Shown: positions 15,806 through 23,557 of the stretch, piece by piece
Layout of the letters: each line of letters begins with the position of its first letter
Numbering within the stretch: the stretch's first letter is position 1
Source of the DNA: Roseateles_B flavus
GTDB taxonomy: Bacteria > Pseudomonadota > Gammaproteobacteria > Burkholderiales > Burkholderiaceae_C
NCBI RefSeq assembly: GCF_039872765.1
Contig: NZ_JBDPZC010000008.1
Location: 62,001 to 126,000, forward strand
Reading direction: 5' to 3'
Length of the DNA stretch: 64,000 nt
Position numbers and translations under genes: made by a program
The notes under the pieces: model-generated
Told to the model about the DNA's origin: nothing
Databases searched by the model: none
Seen by the model: the letters and a program-made list of their open reading frames with translations, nothing else

Positions 15806-17245
15806 TTACCAGCCGATATCGCGCAGCAGATGGAAGGTCAGGTCCTTCGGCGACTGCAGGATGGTCGTCAGGTCGGCGTTGATGAAGGGCTCCATCAGCT
15901 GGTTCGGGAAGGCGCTGGTGTCGTAATGGGACACCGAGGAACCCGAGGCGAAGGGATTGGGCGTGTACAGGTAGGGGCGACCCATCAGGTCGGCACCAGC
16001 GTACTGGCTCATGTCCAGACCCAGCGTGATGTACAGGCCGGAGCGCGTACGGGTGCGGGCCTTCATCGCGTCCTTCAGGGCCAGACCGTCGACCTTGCTG
16101 ATGCGGGCGGAGGGGATGGTGATGGTGTTGTCGGCACCACCCAGGCCCGGAGGCGGGTTGTCGTTGGCGTTGTCCACCACCAGCACGGCCTTGGCACCGG
16201 CCAGCTGGGCGTTCTTGACCTTCACGGTGAAGGAGCAGACGCCGCGGTCCACCAGGGCGATCTTGCCGGCCACGGCCAGCTTGTTGGCCGCGCTCAGCGG
16301 ATCGCAGGCCAGGCCGGTGACGCCGTCGGCCTGGTCGACCACGGGCATCACCTCGGCGCTCAGGCCGGTGGCGGTGATCTGCGGGCCGAAGGCGGCGGTG
16401 CCGATGGCCAGGGCGCGCGTCAGGCTGGACGGGGCGGTGATCTTGGCCGAGGGCGTGCCCAGGGCCAGGACTTCCGGCACCTTGGCGCCGACTTCAGCAC
16501 CGGTCCACACCAGACGGCGGCCGTTGGTGGCGGAGGTGACGCGCTCGCTGGCGGTCATCTGCGTCCACTTCTTGCCGGTCACGTTGTCCAGCAGGAAGTG
16601 ATCCCAGGCGGAGGGATAGCCAGCCAGCAGGGCGCCGGTGTTGCCGCGGGTGAAGGTGGCGAAGCCCAGGCCGTGGCCCAGCTCGTGCAGCAGCGTGGCG
16701 ACGAAGTTGATCTGGCCGCCGGTATTGCCGTCCAGGCCCAGGTAGAAGCCGGAGCCAGCCAGGCAGTCGGGCTTGCCCAGGTTGATGTTGAACTGGGTCT
16801 TGATGTCGACATTGCCGTAGCCGCTGCCGTCATCGGGCTGGCCTTCGGACTGGTTGACGCCCGAGATCTTGTTGGCCAGGGCCTGGGGATACCAGGTGTT
16901 GGCCTTGGGAGCGCCCGCGAAATCGCGCCAGATGTTCCAGGCGCTGGCGCTGCCCAGCACGGCCGAGGAGGCCGAGCAGGTCAGGGGTTCCCAGCCAGCG
17001 CTGACGGTGATGACCACGTCGCTGGTGAGCTGCTTTTCCCAGATGTCGGCCACGTAGCGGTAGACGTTCCAGCGCTGTTCGCCCAGGGTGGTGCCGGGGT
17101 TGCCGCCCACGGGGGCGACGGGGGTGGGGTCATTGAAGCCCACGCCGACGGCATCACGGTTCTGGATCTGGATGGTGGCTGCCTGTGCGGCACCGAAGGC
17201 CAGCAGCAGGGAGGCCGCCAGCGGCTTGATGAAGTGCTTGCTCAT
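15806..17245 (-). CDS. Secreted PA-domain zinc metalloprotease
   Basis: This encodes 479 residues from ATG 17245, which has aaggag 11 bases upstream; a GTG four codons earlier sits on that site and is unlikely. A Sec signal peptide ends AAQA. The active-site helix is HELGHGLGFATF (HExxHxxGF), followed by the PxxWDHFLLDN region seen in this secreted metalloprotease group. A protease-associated (PA) domain is inserted around residues 290-390 (CDPLSAANKLAVAGKIALVDRGVCSFTVKVKNAQLAGAKAVLVVDN). It ends LTFHLLRDIGW. There is no PEP-CTERM tail, so it is probably released. It is downstream of, and likely cotranscribed with, the post-PEP-CTERM-1 and PEP-CTERM genes. Confidence 0.85.
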   Translation of the reverse strand: MSKHFIKPLAASLLLAFGAAQAATIQIQNRDAVGVGFNDPTPVAPVGGNPGTTLGEQRWNVYRYVADIWEKQLTSDVVITVSAGWEPLTCSASSAVLGSASAWNIWRDFAGAPKANTWYPQALANKISGVNQSEGQPDDGSGYGNVDIKTQFNINLGKPDCLAGSGFYLGLDGNTGGQINFVATLLHELGHGLGFATFTRGNTGALLAGYPSAWDHFLLDNVTGKKWTQMTASERVTSATNGRRLVWTGAEVGAKVPEVLALGTPSAKITAPSSLTRALAIGTAAFGPQITATGLSAEVMPVVDQADGVTGLACDPLSAANKLAVAGKIALVDRGVCSFTVKVKNAQLAGAKAVLVVDNANDNPPPGLGGADNTITIPSARISKVDGLALKDAMKARTRTRSGLYITLGLDMSQYAGADLMGRPYLYTPNPFASGSSVSHYDTSAFPNQLMEPFINADLTTILQSPKDLTFHLLRDIGW

Positions 17246-17253
17246 GACGGGGT

Positions 17254-17703
17254 TCACTCCTTGTTGGCGGACTTGGCCACGGGGCCCTTGACGATGGCCT
17301 CGGCCTGCTCCTGGCCCTGCACGCAGGTGCTGGACAGGCTGCCGTCGGCATTGCGGGTCACGACGGAGTAGCTGACGTTCTCGGGGCCGGGGCGGAAGCC
17401 GAAGGCGCCGCGCGAGTTCATGCGCTCGGCCTGCACGGGTGCCACGGACAGGGCACGCAGGCGCGAGGACTTGGCGGCCTGGGCCTTGGCCTGCAGCGCG
17501 GCCGCCTCGTCGGCGGTGGGGGCGCGCAGCTCGCCGGTGACGGCGTCGCGCACGGCGATCATGCCGTCGGCGCCTTCAGTGACGCTGGTGCTGGCGACGG
17601 CCTTGGCCTCGGCCTTGGCATGCTCTTCACAGGTGGTGCAGGCCAGGGCGGTGCCGCTGAGCAGCAGGCCGCTGGCCAGAGCGATCAGGGATTGGCTCTT
17701 CAT
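17254..17703 (-). CDS. Post-PEP-CTERM-1-type small secreted protein
   Basis: This encodes 149 residues with a signal peptide ending ALA and then CTTCEEH, an early CxxC. The segment MIAVRDAVTGELRAPTADEAAALQAKA matches the 'DxxTGExRxPTaeE' signature of small proteins often found next to PEP-CTERM genes (post-PEP-CTERM-1 domain); I recognise this from memory. The function is unknown. A gaggag lies ahead of the ATG. The gene overlaps neither neighbour and sits between the PEP-CTERM gene and the protease on one strand. Confidence 0.72.
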   Translation of the reverse strand: MKSQSLIALASGLLLSGTALACTTCEEHAKAEAKAVASTSVTEGADGMIAVRDAVTGELRAPTADEAAALQAKAQAAKSSRLRALSVAPVQAERMNSRGAFGFRPGPENVSYSVVTRNADGSLSSTCVQGQEQAEAIVKGPVAKSANKE

Positions 17704-17727
17704 GATGTGTTCTCCTCTTGTGGGGGC

Positions 17728-18405
17728 TCAGGCCTTGCGACGGCGCTGGGCCACGGCGGCACCGACCAGACCCAGGGCGATCAGGGCGTAGCTGGCGGGC
17801 TCGGGGACGCTGCTGACACTCAGGCTGTCCAGCGCGATGTCATTGGCGCTGGCGCCGTCGCCCTTGTAGACGAAGGCCAGGCGGCCGGTGCCGGCGCCCA
17901 GGCCGCCGACGTTCAGGACGTAATGGGTCCAGCCGTCGGGTGCGCCATTGGGTTCGGCGTCAGGGTTGATCTGCAGCAGCAGCTTGTCGAAGCTGCTCAG
18001 GTTGCTGTCGCTGCCGTTCGTGCTCAGGCGCACGTCCAGCTGGTCGATCCAGCCGGACACAGCCTCTTCGGTGCGGGCATAGAAGCTCAGCTGCAGGTTG
18101 GTGGACAGGCTGAAGGTCTTGGTGATCAGCCAGTTCTCGATCTTGCCCGGCAAGGCCAGGGAACCGTTGATGCTGCTGGTGAAGTTGGCCGTGGCGTAGC
18201 TGTTGTCGGCGCCGGCCTGGGCGGTGTAGATGCCGCCGGAGCCCTGCAGCCACTTGTTCTGCGGATTCAGGCTGTTGTTGGTGAACACCCAACCCTGGGC
18301 CGCCAGGCCGCCGACATTGTCAAAACCCTCGGACAGCAGTGTGCCTGCCTGGGCGCTGGCCATGGCGGCCGACAGGGCCAGGACCGAAAGAACTTGCTTG
18401 CGCAT
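17728..18405 (-). CDS. PEP-CTERM sorting protein with choice-of-anchor-type jelly-roll domain
   Basis: This encodes 225 residues starting at 18405 behind ggaggg. A signal peptide ends ASA-QAG. The extracellular part (LLSEGFDNVGGLAAQGWVFTNNS... GKIENWLITKTFSL... LQLSFYARTEE... GRLAFVYKGDGASANDIALDSLSV) is a choice-of-anchor J-like beta-sandwich. The end is a full PEP-CTERM signal: VPEP, a hydrophobic helix (ASYALIALGLVGAAVA) and the basic tail QRRRKA. Such proteins are processed by an exosortase (EpsH/XrtA) and tied to exopolysaccharide. No exosortase is in the window. Confidence 0.92.
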   Translation of the reverse strand: MRKQVLSVLALSAAMASAQAGTLLSEGFDNVGGLAAQGWVFTNNSLNPQNKWLQGSGGIYTAQAGADNSYATANFTSSINGSLALPGKIENWLITKTFSLSTNLQLSFYARTEEAVSGWIDQLDVRLSTNGSDSNLSSFDKLLLQINPDAEPNGAPDGWTHYVLNVGGLGAGTGRLAFVYKGDGASANDIALDSLSVSSVPEPASYALIALGLVGAAVAQRRRKA

Positions 18406-18694
18406 GGGAAACCCTCCAAATACGGAATCGAGATGGGCTGGGTGGGGGCGGCGCTGAGAACTGCTCGGCCGGGGCCTGTCCAGACCGTGCGAATTCTCAC
18501 GAGCCATCCTACGAAGTGGGGATGCTGTAAGCCCTAGTGACACCCAGTTGCGGGGTAGTAAAAGTCCGTAAAGGAAAAACAGGATGGCGCGTGCCTGTTG
18601 TTCGCACTTCACATGATGCGGGCCAGGCGCCGCGCCAGTGTCGCTACAGTGCAGCCAGCCTCATCGCCCTGGTCTCGTGCCCCCAGCCTTCCTG
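18406..18694. promoter_or_regulatory. Divergent intergenic region between the PEP-CTERM operon and acyltransferase gene
   Basis: This holds the promoters for the minus-strand PEP-CTERM set and probably for the plus-strand acyltransferase. The region 18540-18600 is relatively AT-rich (gtagtaaaagtccgtaaaggaaaaac). I searched the minus strand for a sigma-54-type box (tggcac-N5-ttgc) and found none that fits. No operator was identified. Confidence 0.35.
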
Positions 18695-19753
18695 ATGTCT
18701 CCGGCCTTCTCGATCTACCTGGACGTGCTGCGCCTGGCCGCAGCCTTGCTGGTCTTCGTCCATCACGCGTCGTATGCGCGTTATCACGGCACTGCGCTGC
18801 AGGGCCTGGCTGGCTATGGGCATGAGGCAGTGGTGGTGTTCTTCGTGCTGTCAGGCTATGTGATCGCCTACAGCCGCGACCACAAGGACCTCGACTGGCG
18901 CCACTACGCCGTGCAGCGCCTGAGCCGGCTCTGGTCGGTGGCCCTGCCGGCGATCGTCCTGACGACGGTGCTGGATGCGGGAGGGCGCTCGCTGCTGCCG
19001 GCACTGTACGAGCCGGTGCCGGGCGGCTGGGGCCGGGTGCTGGCTTCGGTGTGCTTCGTCAACGAGTTCTGGATCGAGGGCTGGGCAGCGGGGAGCAACG
19101 TGCCTCTGTGGTCTCTGTCCTACGAGGCGGGCTACTACCTGCTGTTCGGCGTGCTCAGCTTCGCGGGCCCGCGCTGGCGCTGGCCGCTGGCCCTGCTGTG
19201 CGGGCTGCTCGTCGGGCCCCGTGTGCTGCTCCTGCTGCCGGCCTGGTGGATGGGGGTGTGGATTCACCGCAGCCCTCGCGTGCATGCGATGGAGGCGTCC
19301 CGTGGGGCCCTGGTCGCGGCGGGAGGCCTGGCCTGGGCCCTGGTGCTGGTGCTGGGCAAGGTGGGCAACCGCTTCATCACCTGGCGCCTCCTGGAACTGC
19401 TGCCGCAGCCGGCGGTGCAGCTGCTGGGCGCGTCGGATGCCTTCATCTCCGACAACCTCATCGCGCTGGGCGTGGCGGCCCACGTGGCCGGGATGTCTGC
19501 CTGGCTGCGCGGGCGACACCTGCCGGCCTGGCAGGGGCATTGGGTGCCCCTGCTGTCACGGGCGACATTCCCGATCTACCTCTTCCACTACCCGCTGCTG
19601 CAGTTCTTCTCGGCGCTGGCGGCGGTCTGGCCCCCGCTGGCCCTGGGGGGCGTGACGGTCCTGAGCCTGGCCCTCTCGGCGGCCTTTACCGGCCCCTGCG
19701 AGCAGCTGCGCCAGGTCCTGCGGCGCGGGCTTGCCCGGCTCCTGCGGGCCTGA
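18695..19753 (+). CDS. Acyltransferase 3 family membrane protein
   Basis: This encodes 352 residues of multispanning membrane protein. The family signature is visible: IYLDVLRLAAALLVFVHHA near the N-terminus (catalytic His in the first helix), VVVFFVLSGYVIAYS, a short RxxRLWSVALPA loop, WSLSYEAGYYLLF, and the late FPIYLFHYPLL. Such enzymes O-acylate sugars of lipopolysaccharide, exopolysaccharide or small molecules; the substrate is unknown. Being next to a PEP-CTERM operon, polysaccharide modification is plausible. The start is uncertain: ATG 18695 fits the family N-terminus, while GTG 18638 would add 19 residues. Neither has a clear ribosome binding site. Confidence 0.85.
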   Translation: MSPAFSIYLDVLRLAAALLVFVHHASYARYHGTALQGLAGYGHEAVVVFFVLSGYVIAYSRDHKDLDWRHYAVQRLSRLWSVALPAIVLTTVLDAGGRSLLPALYEPVPGGWGRVLASVCFVNEFWIEGWAAGSNVPLWSLSYEAGYYLLFGVLSFAGPRWRWPLALLCGLLVGPRVLLLLPAWWMGVWIHRSPRVHAMEASRGALVAAGGLAWALVLVLGKVGNRFITWRLLELLPQPAVQLLGASDAFISDNLIALGVAAHVAGMSAWLRGRHLPAWQGHWVPLLSRATFPIYLFHYPLLQFFSALAAVWPPLALGGVTVLSLALSAAFTGPCEQLRQVLRRGLARLLRA

Positions 19754-19783
19754 GGCCGGCCCCTGGCCCTAAGATGTCGCGCC

Positions 19784-20305
19784 ATGAGACGGACGATTTC
19801 CCTGCGCTTGCTCGGGGCCTGCCTGGCTGCGGGCCTGGCCGGTGCTGCCGCGGCGCAGGAGGCGCCGGCGCCGGGCTGTGAGCCCGAGGCGCAGCAGGCC
19901 CTGGCCCTGGCCAATGCCTTGCGCCAGGAGGCGCGCCGCTGCGGCGCCCGGGCCTTCGAGGCTGCCCGCCCCTTGCGCTGGAATGCGGCCCTGCAGCAGT
20001 CCGCCCAGCGTTTCGCGGCCGAGCTGGCGGCGCGCGGTGAACTGAGTCATCAGGGCCTGAGCAGCCCCACGCTGCGGGAGCGCGTGCGTGACACCGGCTA
20101 TACGCTGAGAGCCGTCGGCGAGAACCTGGCCGCGGGTCCCCTGGGGCTGGACGAAGCCTTCAGTCTCTGGGCCTCCAGCGAGGAGCACTGCGCCAACCTC
20201 ATGCGCGCGGACTTCGAGGAGCTGGGCCTCGCCTGCGTCGCGGCCTCGGGGCGCTACGAACGGTTCTGGGTGCTGCACCTGGCAGCACCGGCCCGGCGCT
20301 TCTGA
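19784..20305 (+). CDS. CAP-domain (SCP-like) secreted protein
   Basis: This encodes 173 residues. A signal peptide ends AAAAQ. The CAP core follows: ALANALRQEARRCG, LRWNAALQQSAQRFAAELAARGELSHQGL, GENLAAG, AFSLWASSEEHCANLMRADFEELGLACV. The two His/Glu pairs of the CAP cavity are recognisable (SHQG and SEEHCANLM). Bacterial CAP proteins are secreted, and their function is mostly unknown. It stands alone and converges on the response regulator gene. The ATG lies 30 bases after the acyltransferase stop. Confidence 0.88.
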   Translation: MRRTISLRLLGACLAAGLAGAAAAQEAPAPGCEPEAQQALALANALRQEARRCGARAFEAARPLRWNAALQQSAQRFAAELAARGELSHQGLSSPTLRERVRDTGYTLRAVGENLAAGPLGLDEAFSLWASSEEHCANLMRADFEELGLACVAASGRYERFWVLHLAAPARRF

Positions 20306-20339
20306 TCGGCAGGGGCACGCGGCCCCGTCCTGGTGAGGC

Positions 20340-20984
20340 TCAGATCCAGCCGAGGTCGATCGCCCGCAGCACGGCCTGGGTGCGGTCGCGCACGCCCATC
20401 TTGGAGAACACGGCCGAGCAGTGGTTCTTGATCACGCCCTCGCTGTTGCCCAGCAGGGCGGCGATCTCGGTGTTGCTGCGGCCGCTGGCCACCAGGCGCA
20501 GCACCTGCAGCTCCTTGGGTGAGAGCGGGTCCGGCTGCGGCGTGGCGCTGAAGGCACGCTCGACACTGGGACGCTCCATGCGCTCGGTGAGCGAGGGGCG
20601 CAGGGCCGTGCCGCCGGCGGCCACGTCCTTGAGCGCCTGGACCAGGGTGTCCGGGCTGATGGCCTTCAACAGAAAGCCCTTGGCGCCGGCGCGCACGGCC
20701 TCGTCGAAGGCCTCGGCGTCGTCGAAGGTGGTCAGCAGGACCACGGGGATCTTCCAGGCGCGGGCGGCCAGGGCGCGGATCAGGCCCGTGCCGTCCAGAC
20801 GCGGCATGCGCATGTCGGAAAGGATGACGTCGGGCTGGTCATCGGCCAGCTTTTCCAGGGCCTCGGCGCCGTCGGCGGCCTCGCCGATCAGCAGCACCTC
20901 CTCATGCAGGGCCAGCAGGCCCTTGAGGCCCTCGCGCACCAGCTGCTGGTCTTCCACCAGCAGGACCTTGATCTTTTCGCTCAT
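20340..20984 (-). CDS. NarL/FixJ-family response regulator
   Basis: This encodes 214 residues. The receiver domain runs over residues 1-120, with acidic pocket VEDQ, phosphoacceptor Asp in VILSDMRMP, Thr in LLTTFDD and Lys in GFLLKAI. The C-terminal LuxR-type helix-turn-helix is LSPKELQVLRLVASGRSNTEIAALLGNSEGVIKNHCSAVFSKMGVRDRTQAV. The second ATG (20984) is chosen because gaggag is 6 bases upstream; the first ATG (20990) directly abuts it. It is cotranscribed after the histidine kinase (gap 31 bases), forming a two-component pair of unknown stimulus. Confidence 0.95.
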   Translation of the reverse strand: MSEKIKVLLVEDQQLVREGLKGLLALHEEVLLIGEAADGAEALEKLADDQPDVILSDMRMPRLDGTGLIRALAARAWKIPVVLLTTFDDAEAFDEAVRAGAKGFLLKAISPDTLVQALKDVAAGGTALRPSLTERMERPSVERAFSATPQPDPLSPKELQVLRLVASGRSNTEIAALLGNSEGVIKNHCSAVFSKMGVRDRTQAVLRAIDLGWI

Positions 20985-21015
20985 GGACATCTCCTCTTCC
21001 GTCGTGATTCCCGGG

Positions 21016-22281
21016 CTAGCTCTTGCGTGGCACCCGCCATTCGATCATGAATCCGGGGCCGTTTCTCAGGATCTTGAAACGCCCGCCCAGCTCGGCCATG
21101 CGCTCCTGCATGCCCTTGAGGCCGTTGCCCTCGCGCAGCTTCGGCGCGCCGGGGCCGTCGTCCTCCACGGTGACGCAGACCTCGGTCCCCTCGCCCTCGC
21201 CCACGCGGCTCAGGCGGATGCCGATGTGCTGGGCCCGGCCGTGGCGCACGCTGTTGGTGACGGCCTCCTGCACGCAGCGCAGCAGGGCATGGGCGGTGCG
21301 CGGGCTCAGGTCCTGGGCGATCTCGTCCAGCTCCAGGCTGATGTCGGTGCTGGCGATGCCCTGGGCGAGCGCCTGCAGGGCCTCGCGCAGGTCGATGCGG
21401 TTGCTGGCCCGCTCGGCCGAGACGGCGGCGCGGACGTCGGCCAGCAGGTGGGCAGCGCCTTCGCGGGCGCGGGCCACGGCCTGCGAGGCGCCGTCGGGGT
21501 CGTTGCGCTTGAGCAGAGCTTCGGAGAGCTGCAGCTGCAGGTTCAGCGCGGTCAGGTGGTGGCCCATGACGTCGTGCAGCTCGCGGGCCATCATCATGCG
21601 TTCGGCATAGCGCAGCTGCTCGGCCTGCAGGGCCTCGCCCGAGGTCTTCTCGGCGAGCATGACCTGCAGCCAGCGGCGCTTGTCCACCTCGTTGGCCAGC
21701 AGGCGGCCGATGCCGAAGGCCATGGCATAAAGGCCCACGAAGGCGCCCAGCTGGGCCATCAGCAGGGCCCACATCGAGGCATTGGGCTGTTGCTGCTCCT
21801 GCCATTCGGTCTCTGAGGGCAGCAGGGCGTACAGCAGCAGGCGGATCACGACCTGGCTCACCGCGAAGACGAAGGCCGCGCGCAGGCGCAGCCGCACCGA
21901 GGCCAGCACCGTCACCAGGAAGGGCAGGGCCGGCGTGATGCACCAGGCCAGCACGTCCAGCGCGATGATGCGCTGCAGCGCGCGGGGGCGCGGCCGGTCC
22001 AGGCTGCTCTCCTGCGCCGCCTGCCAGAAGAGGTAGATGAAGGCGCAGAACAGCAGGAAGCAGGCGACCACCAGCACCGGGTCCTGCGGATTGCCCAGGC
22101 CGCGGCGGTAGAGCTGGGCCAGCAGGCCGTCGTAGGGTTCGGAGTTGCCGCCGCGCAGGGCCGTCACCAGGCTGCCGAACTCCATCAGGAAGTAGGCCAG
22201 GGTGGCGATGCGCAGCACCACCGAGGGGCGTGCGATGCGGGCGAGGAAGCGGTCGAAGTTCAAGGTGAGGGCGTGAGGCAT
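21016..22281 (-). CDS. Sensor histidine kinase (HisKA_3, NarX/DesK type)
   Basis: This encodes 421 residues. The N-terminal half has about five or six membrane helices (LRIATLAYFLMEFGSLV, VLVVACFLLFCAFIYLFW, ALPFLVTVLASV, MWALLMAQLGAFVGLYAMAFGIG) without a large periplasmic domain, so it may sense membrane state. The cytoplasmic half has the phosphorylated His in MARELHDVMGHHLTALNLQLQLSEALL and an HATPase domain (LLRCVQEAVTNSVRHG, VTVEDDGPG, GNGLKGMQERMAELGG). The start at 22281 gives MPHALTLNF; an upstream start at 22314 would add 11 residues. It is the partner of the regulator encoded next. Confidence 0.92.
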   Translation of the reverse strand: MPHALTLNFDRFLARIARPSVVLRIATLAYFLMEFGSLVTALRGGNSEPYDGLLAQLYRRGLGNPQDPVLVVACFLLFCAFIYLFWQAAQESSLDRPRPRALQRIIALDVLAWCITPALPFLVTVLASVRLRLRAAFVFAVSQVVIRLLLYALLPSETEWQEQQQPNASMWALLMAQLGAFVGLYAMAFGIGRLLANEVDKRRWLQVMLAEKTSGEALQAEQLRYAERMMMARELHDVMGHHLTALNLQLQLSEALLKRNDPDGASQAVARAREGAAHLLADVRAAVSAERASNRIDLREALQALAQGIASTDISLELDEIAQDLSPRTAHALLRCVQEAVTNSVRHGRAQHIGIRLSRVGEGEGTEVCVTVEDDGPGAPKLREGNGLKGMQERMAELGGRFKILRNGPGFMIEWRVPRKS

Positions 22282-22353
22282 CGCCAGCGTGCCACAGCGC
22301 CTGGCTTTGATCACGTGCCGGGCGTCATGGCCCGGGCAATCACCGATCTGGGA

Positions 22354-23496
22354 TCAGGGGATGGCTTCGGCGATCACGCCGCCGCCCAGGCAGACCTCGC
22401 CATCGTAGAGCACCGCGCTCTGGCCCGGCGTCACCGCCCATTGCGGCTGCGGGAAGTCCAGGCGGAAGCGGCCGGCGGCCGGGTGCTCGGGCGTGAAGGC
22501 GCAGGGCGCATCGGCCTGGCGGTAGCGGGTCTTGGCGCCGAAGCCGCCGAAGGCCGGCGCGGGGCCGCACCAGGAGATGTCGTCCGCGACGAGGCTGCGG
22601 TACTGCAGCAGCGGGTGGTCATGGCCCTGCACCACGACGAGGGTGTTGCTGTCCAGGTCCTTGCGGGCCACGAACCAGGGCGCGTGCTCGCCGCCGCCGC
22701 GCGGCGCGCCCTTCTCCTTGACGCCGCCGATGCCCAGACCCTGGCGCTGCCCCAGCGTGTAGAAGGACAGGCCCACGTGCTCGCCCAGCTTGCGGCCGCG
22801 CTCGTCCTTGATGGGGCCGGGCTGGTGCGAGAGATAGCGGTTGAGGAACTCGCGGAAGGGCCGCTCGCCGATGAAGCAGATGCCGGTGGAGTCCTTCTTC
22901 TTGGCATTGGGCAGGCCGATCTCCTCGGCGATGCGGCGCACCTCGGTCTTGGGCAGCTCGCCCACCGGGAACAGAGTCTTGGCCAGCTGGTGCTGCTGCA
23001 GGCGGTGCAGGAAGTAGCTCTGGTCCTTGAGCGGATCCAGTCCCTTCAGCAATTGCACATGCTGGCCGAGCTGACGCACCCGCGCGTAATGCCCAGTGGC
23101 GATCTTCTCGGCGCCGCGCGCCATGGCGTGGTCCAGGAAGGCCTTGAACTTGATCTCGGCATTGCACAGCACGTCGGGGTTGGGCGTGCGGCCGGCCTGG
23201 TACTCGCGCAGGAAGGCGGCGAAGACGCGGTCCTTGTAGTCCGCCGCGAAGTTGACGTGCTCGATCTCGATGCCGATGACGTCGGCCACCGAGGCGGCGT
23301 CCAGGAAGTCCTGGCGCGAGGAGCAGTACTCGCTGTCGTCGTCGTCTTCCCAGTTCTTCATGAAGATGCCGATTACCTCGTGGCCGGCTTTCTTCAGCAG
23401 GTAGGCGGAGACGGCGGAATCGACGCCACCGGACAGGCCGATGACGATGCGCTGGCGGGCAGACGAAGAGGACAGCGGGGGCAGGGACGAACTCAT
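22354..23496 (-). CDS. mnmA: tRNA-specific 2-thiouridylase MnmA
   Basis: This encodes 380 residues. The enzyme thiolates U34 of tRNA-Lys, -Glu and -Gln, using ATP and a sulfur relay. The PP-loop is GLSGGVDSAVSAYLL. The two catalytic Cys are recognisable: NPDVLCNAEIKF (Asp/Cys region) and KKKDSTGICFIGER. Further family motifs are ATGHYAR, KDQSYFLHRL, GQRQGLGIGG and SWCGP. Length is usual for the family. In many Proteobacteria mnmA lies next to nudJ; here a GGDEF-EAL gene separates them on the same strand. Confidence 0.98.
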   Translation of the reverse strand: MSSSLPPLSSSSARQRIVIGLSGGVDSAVSAYLLKKAGHEVIGIFMKNWEDDDDSEYCSSRQDFLDAASVADVIGIEIEHVNFAADYKDRVFAAFLREYQAGRTPNPDVLCNAEIKFKAFLDHAMARGAEKIATGHYARVRQLGQHVQLLKGLDPLKDQSYFLHRLQQHQLAKTLFPVGELPKTEVRRIAEEIGLPNAKKKDSTGICFIGERPFREFLNRYLSHQPGPIKDERGRKLGEHVGLSFYTLGQRQGLGIGGVKEKGAPRGGGEHAPWFVARKDLDSNTLVVVQGHDHPLLQYRSLVADDISWCGPAPAFGGFGAKTRYRQADAPCAFTPEHPAAGRFRLDFPQPQWAVTPGQSAVLYDGEVCLGGGVIAEAIP

Positions 23497-23557
23497 GCCC
23501 CGATTGTCCCAAATGCCGGCGCGGCTGGCCGGGGCCGGGGCATTGCAGCGGCTGCGC

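Noticed and set aside
18500..18600. Possible sigma-54 promoter for the PEP-CTERM operon
   Set aside because: The minus strand has aggcacgcgcc, but the required downstream ttgc element at the right spacing is absent.
20312..20326. Small hairpin ggggc-acgcg-gcccc between the CAP and response regulator genes
   Set aside because: It lacks a T run on either side, and a 5-base stem is common at this GC content.
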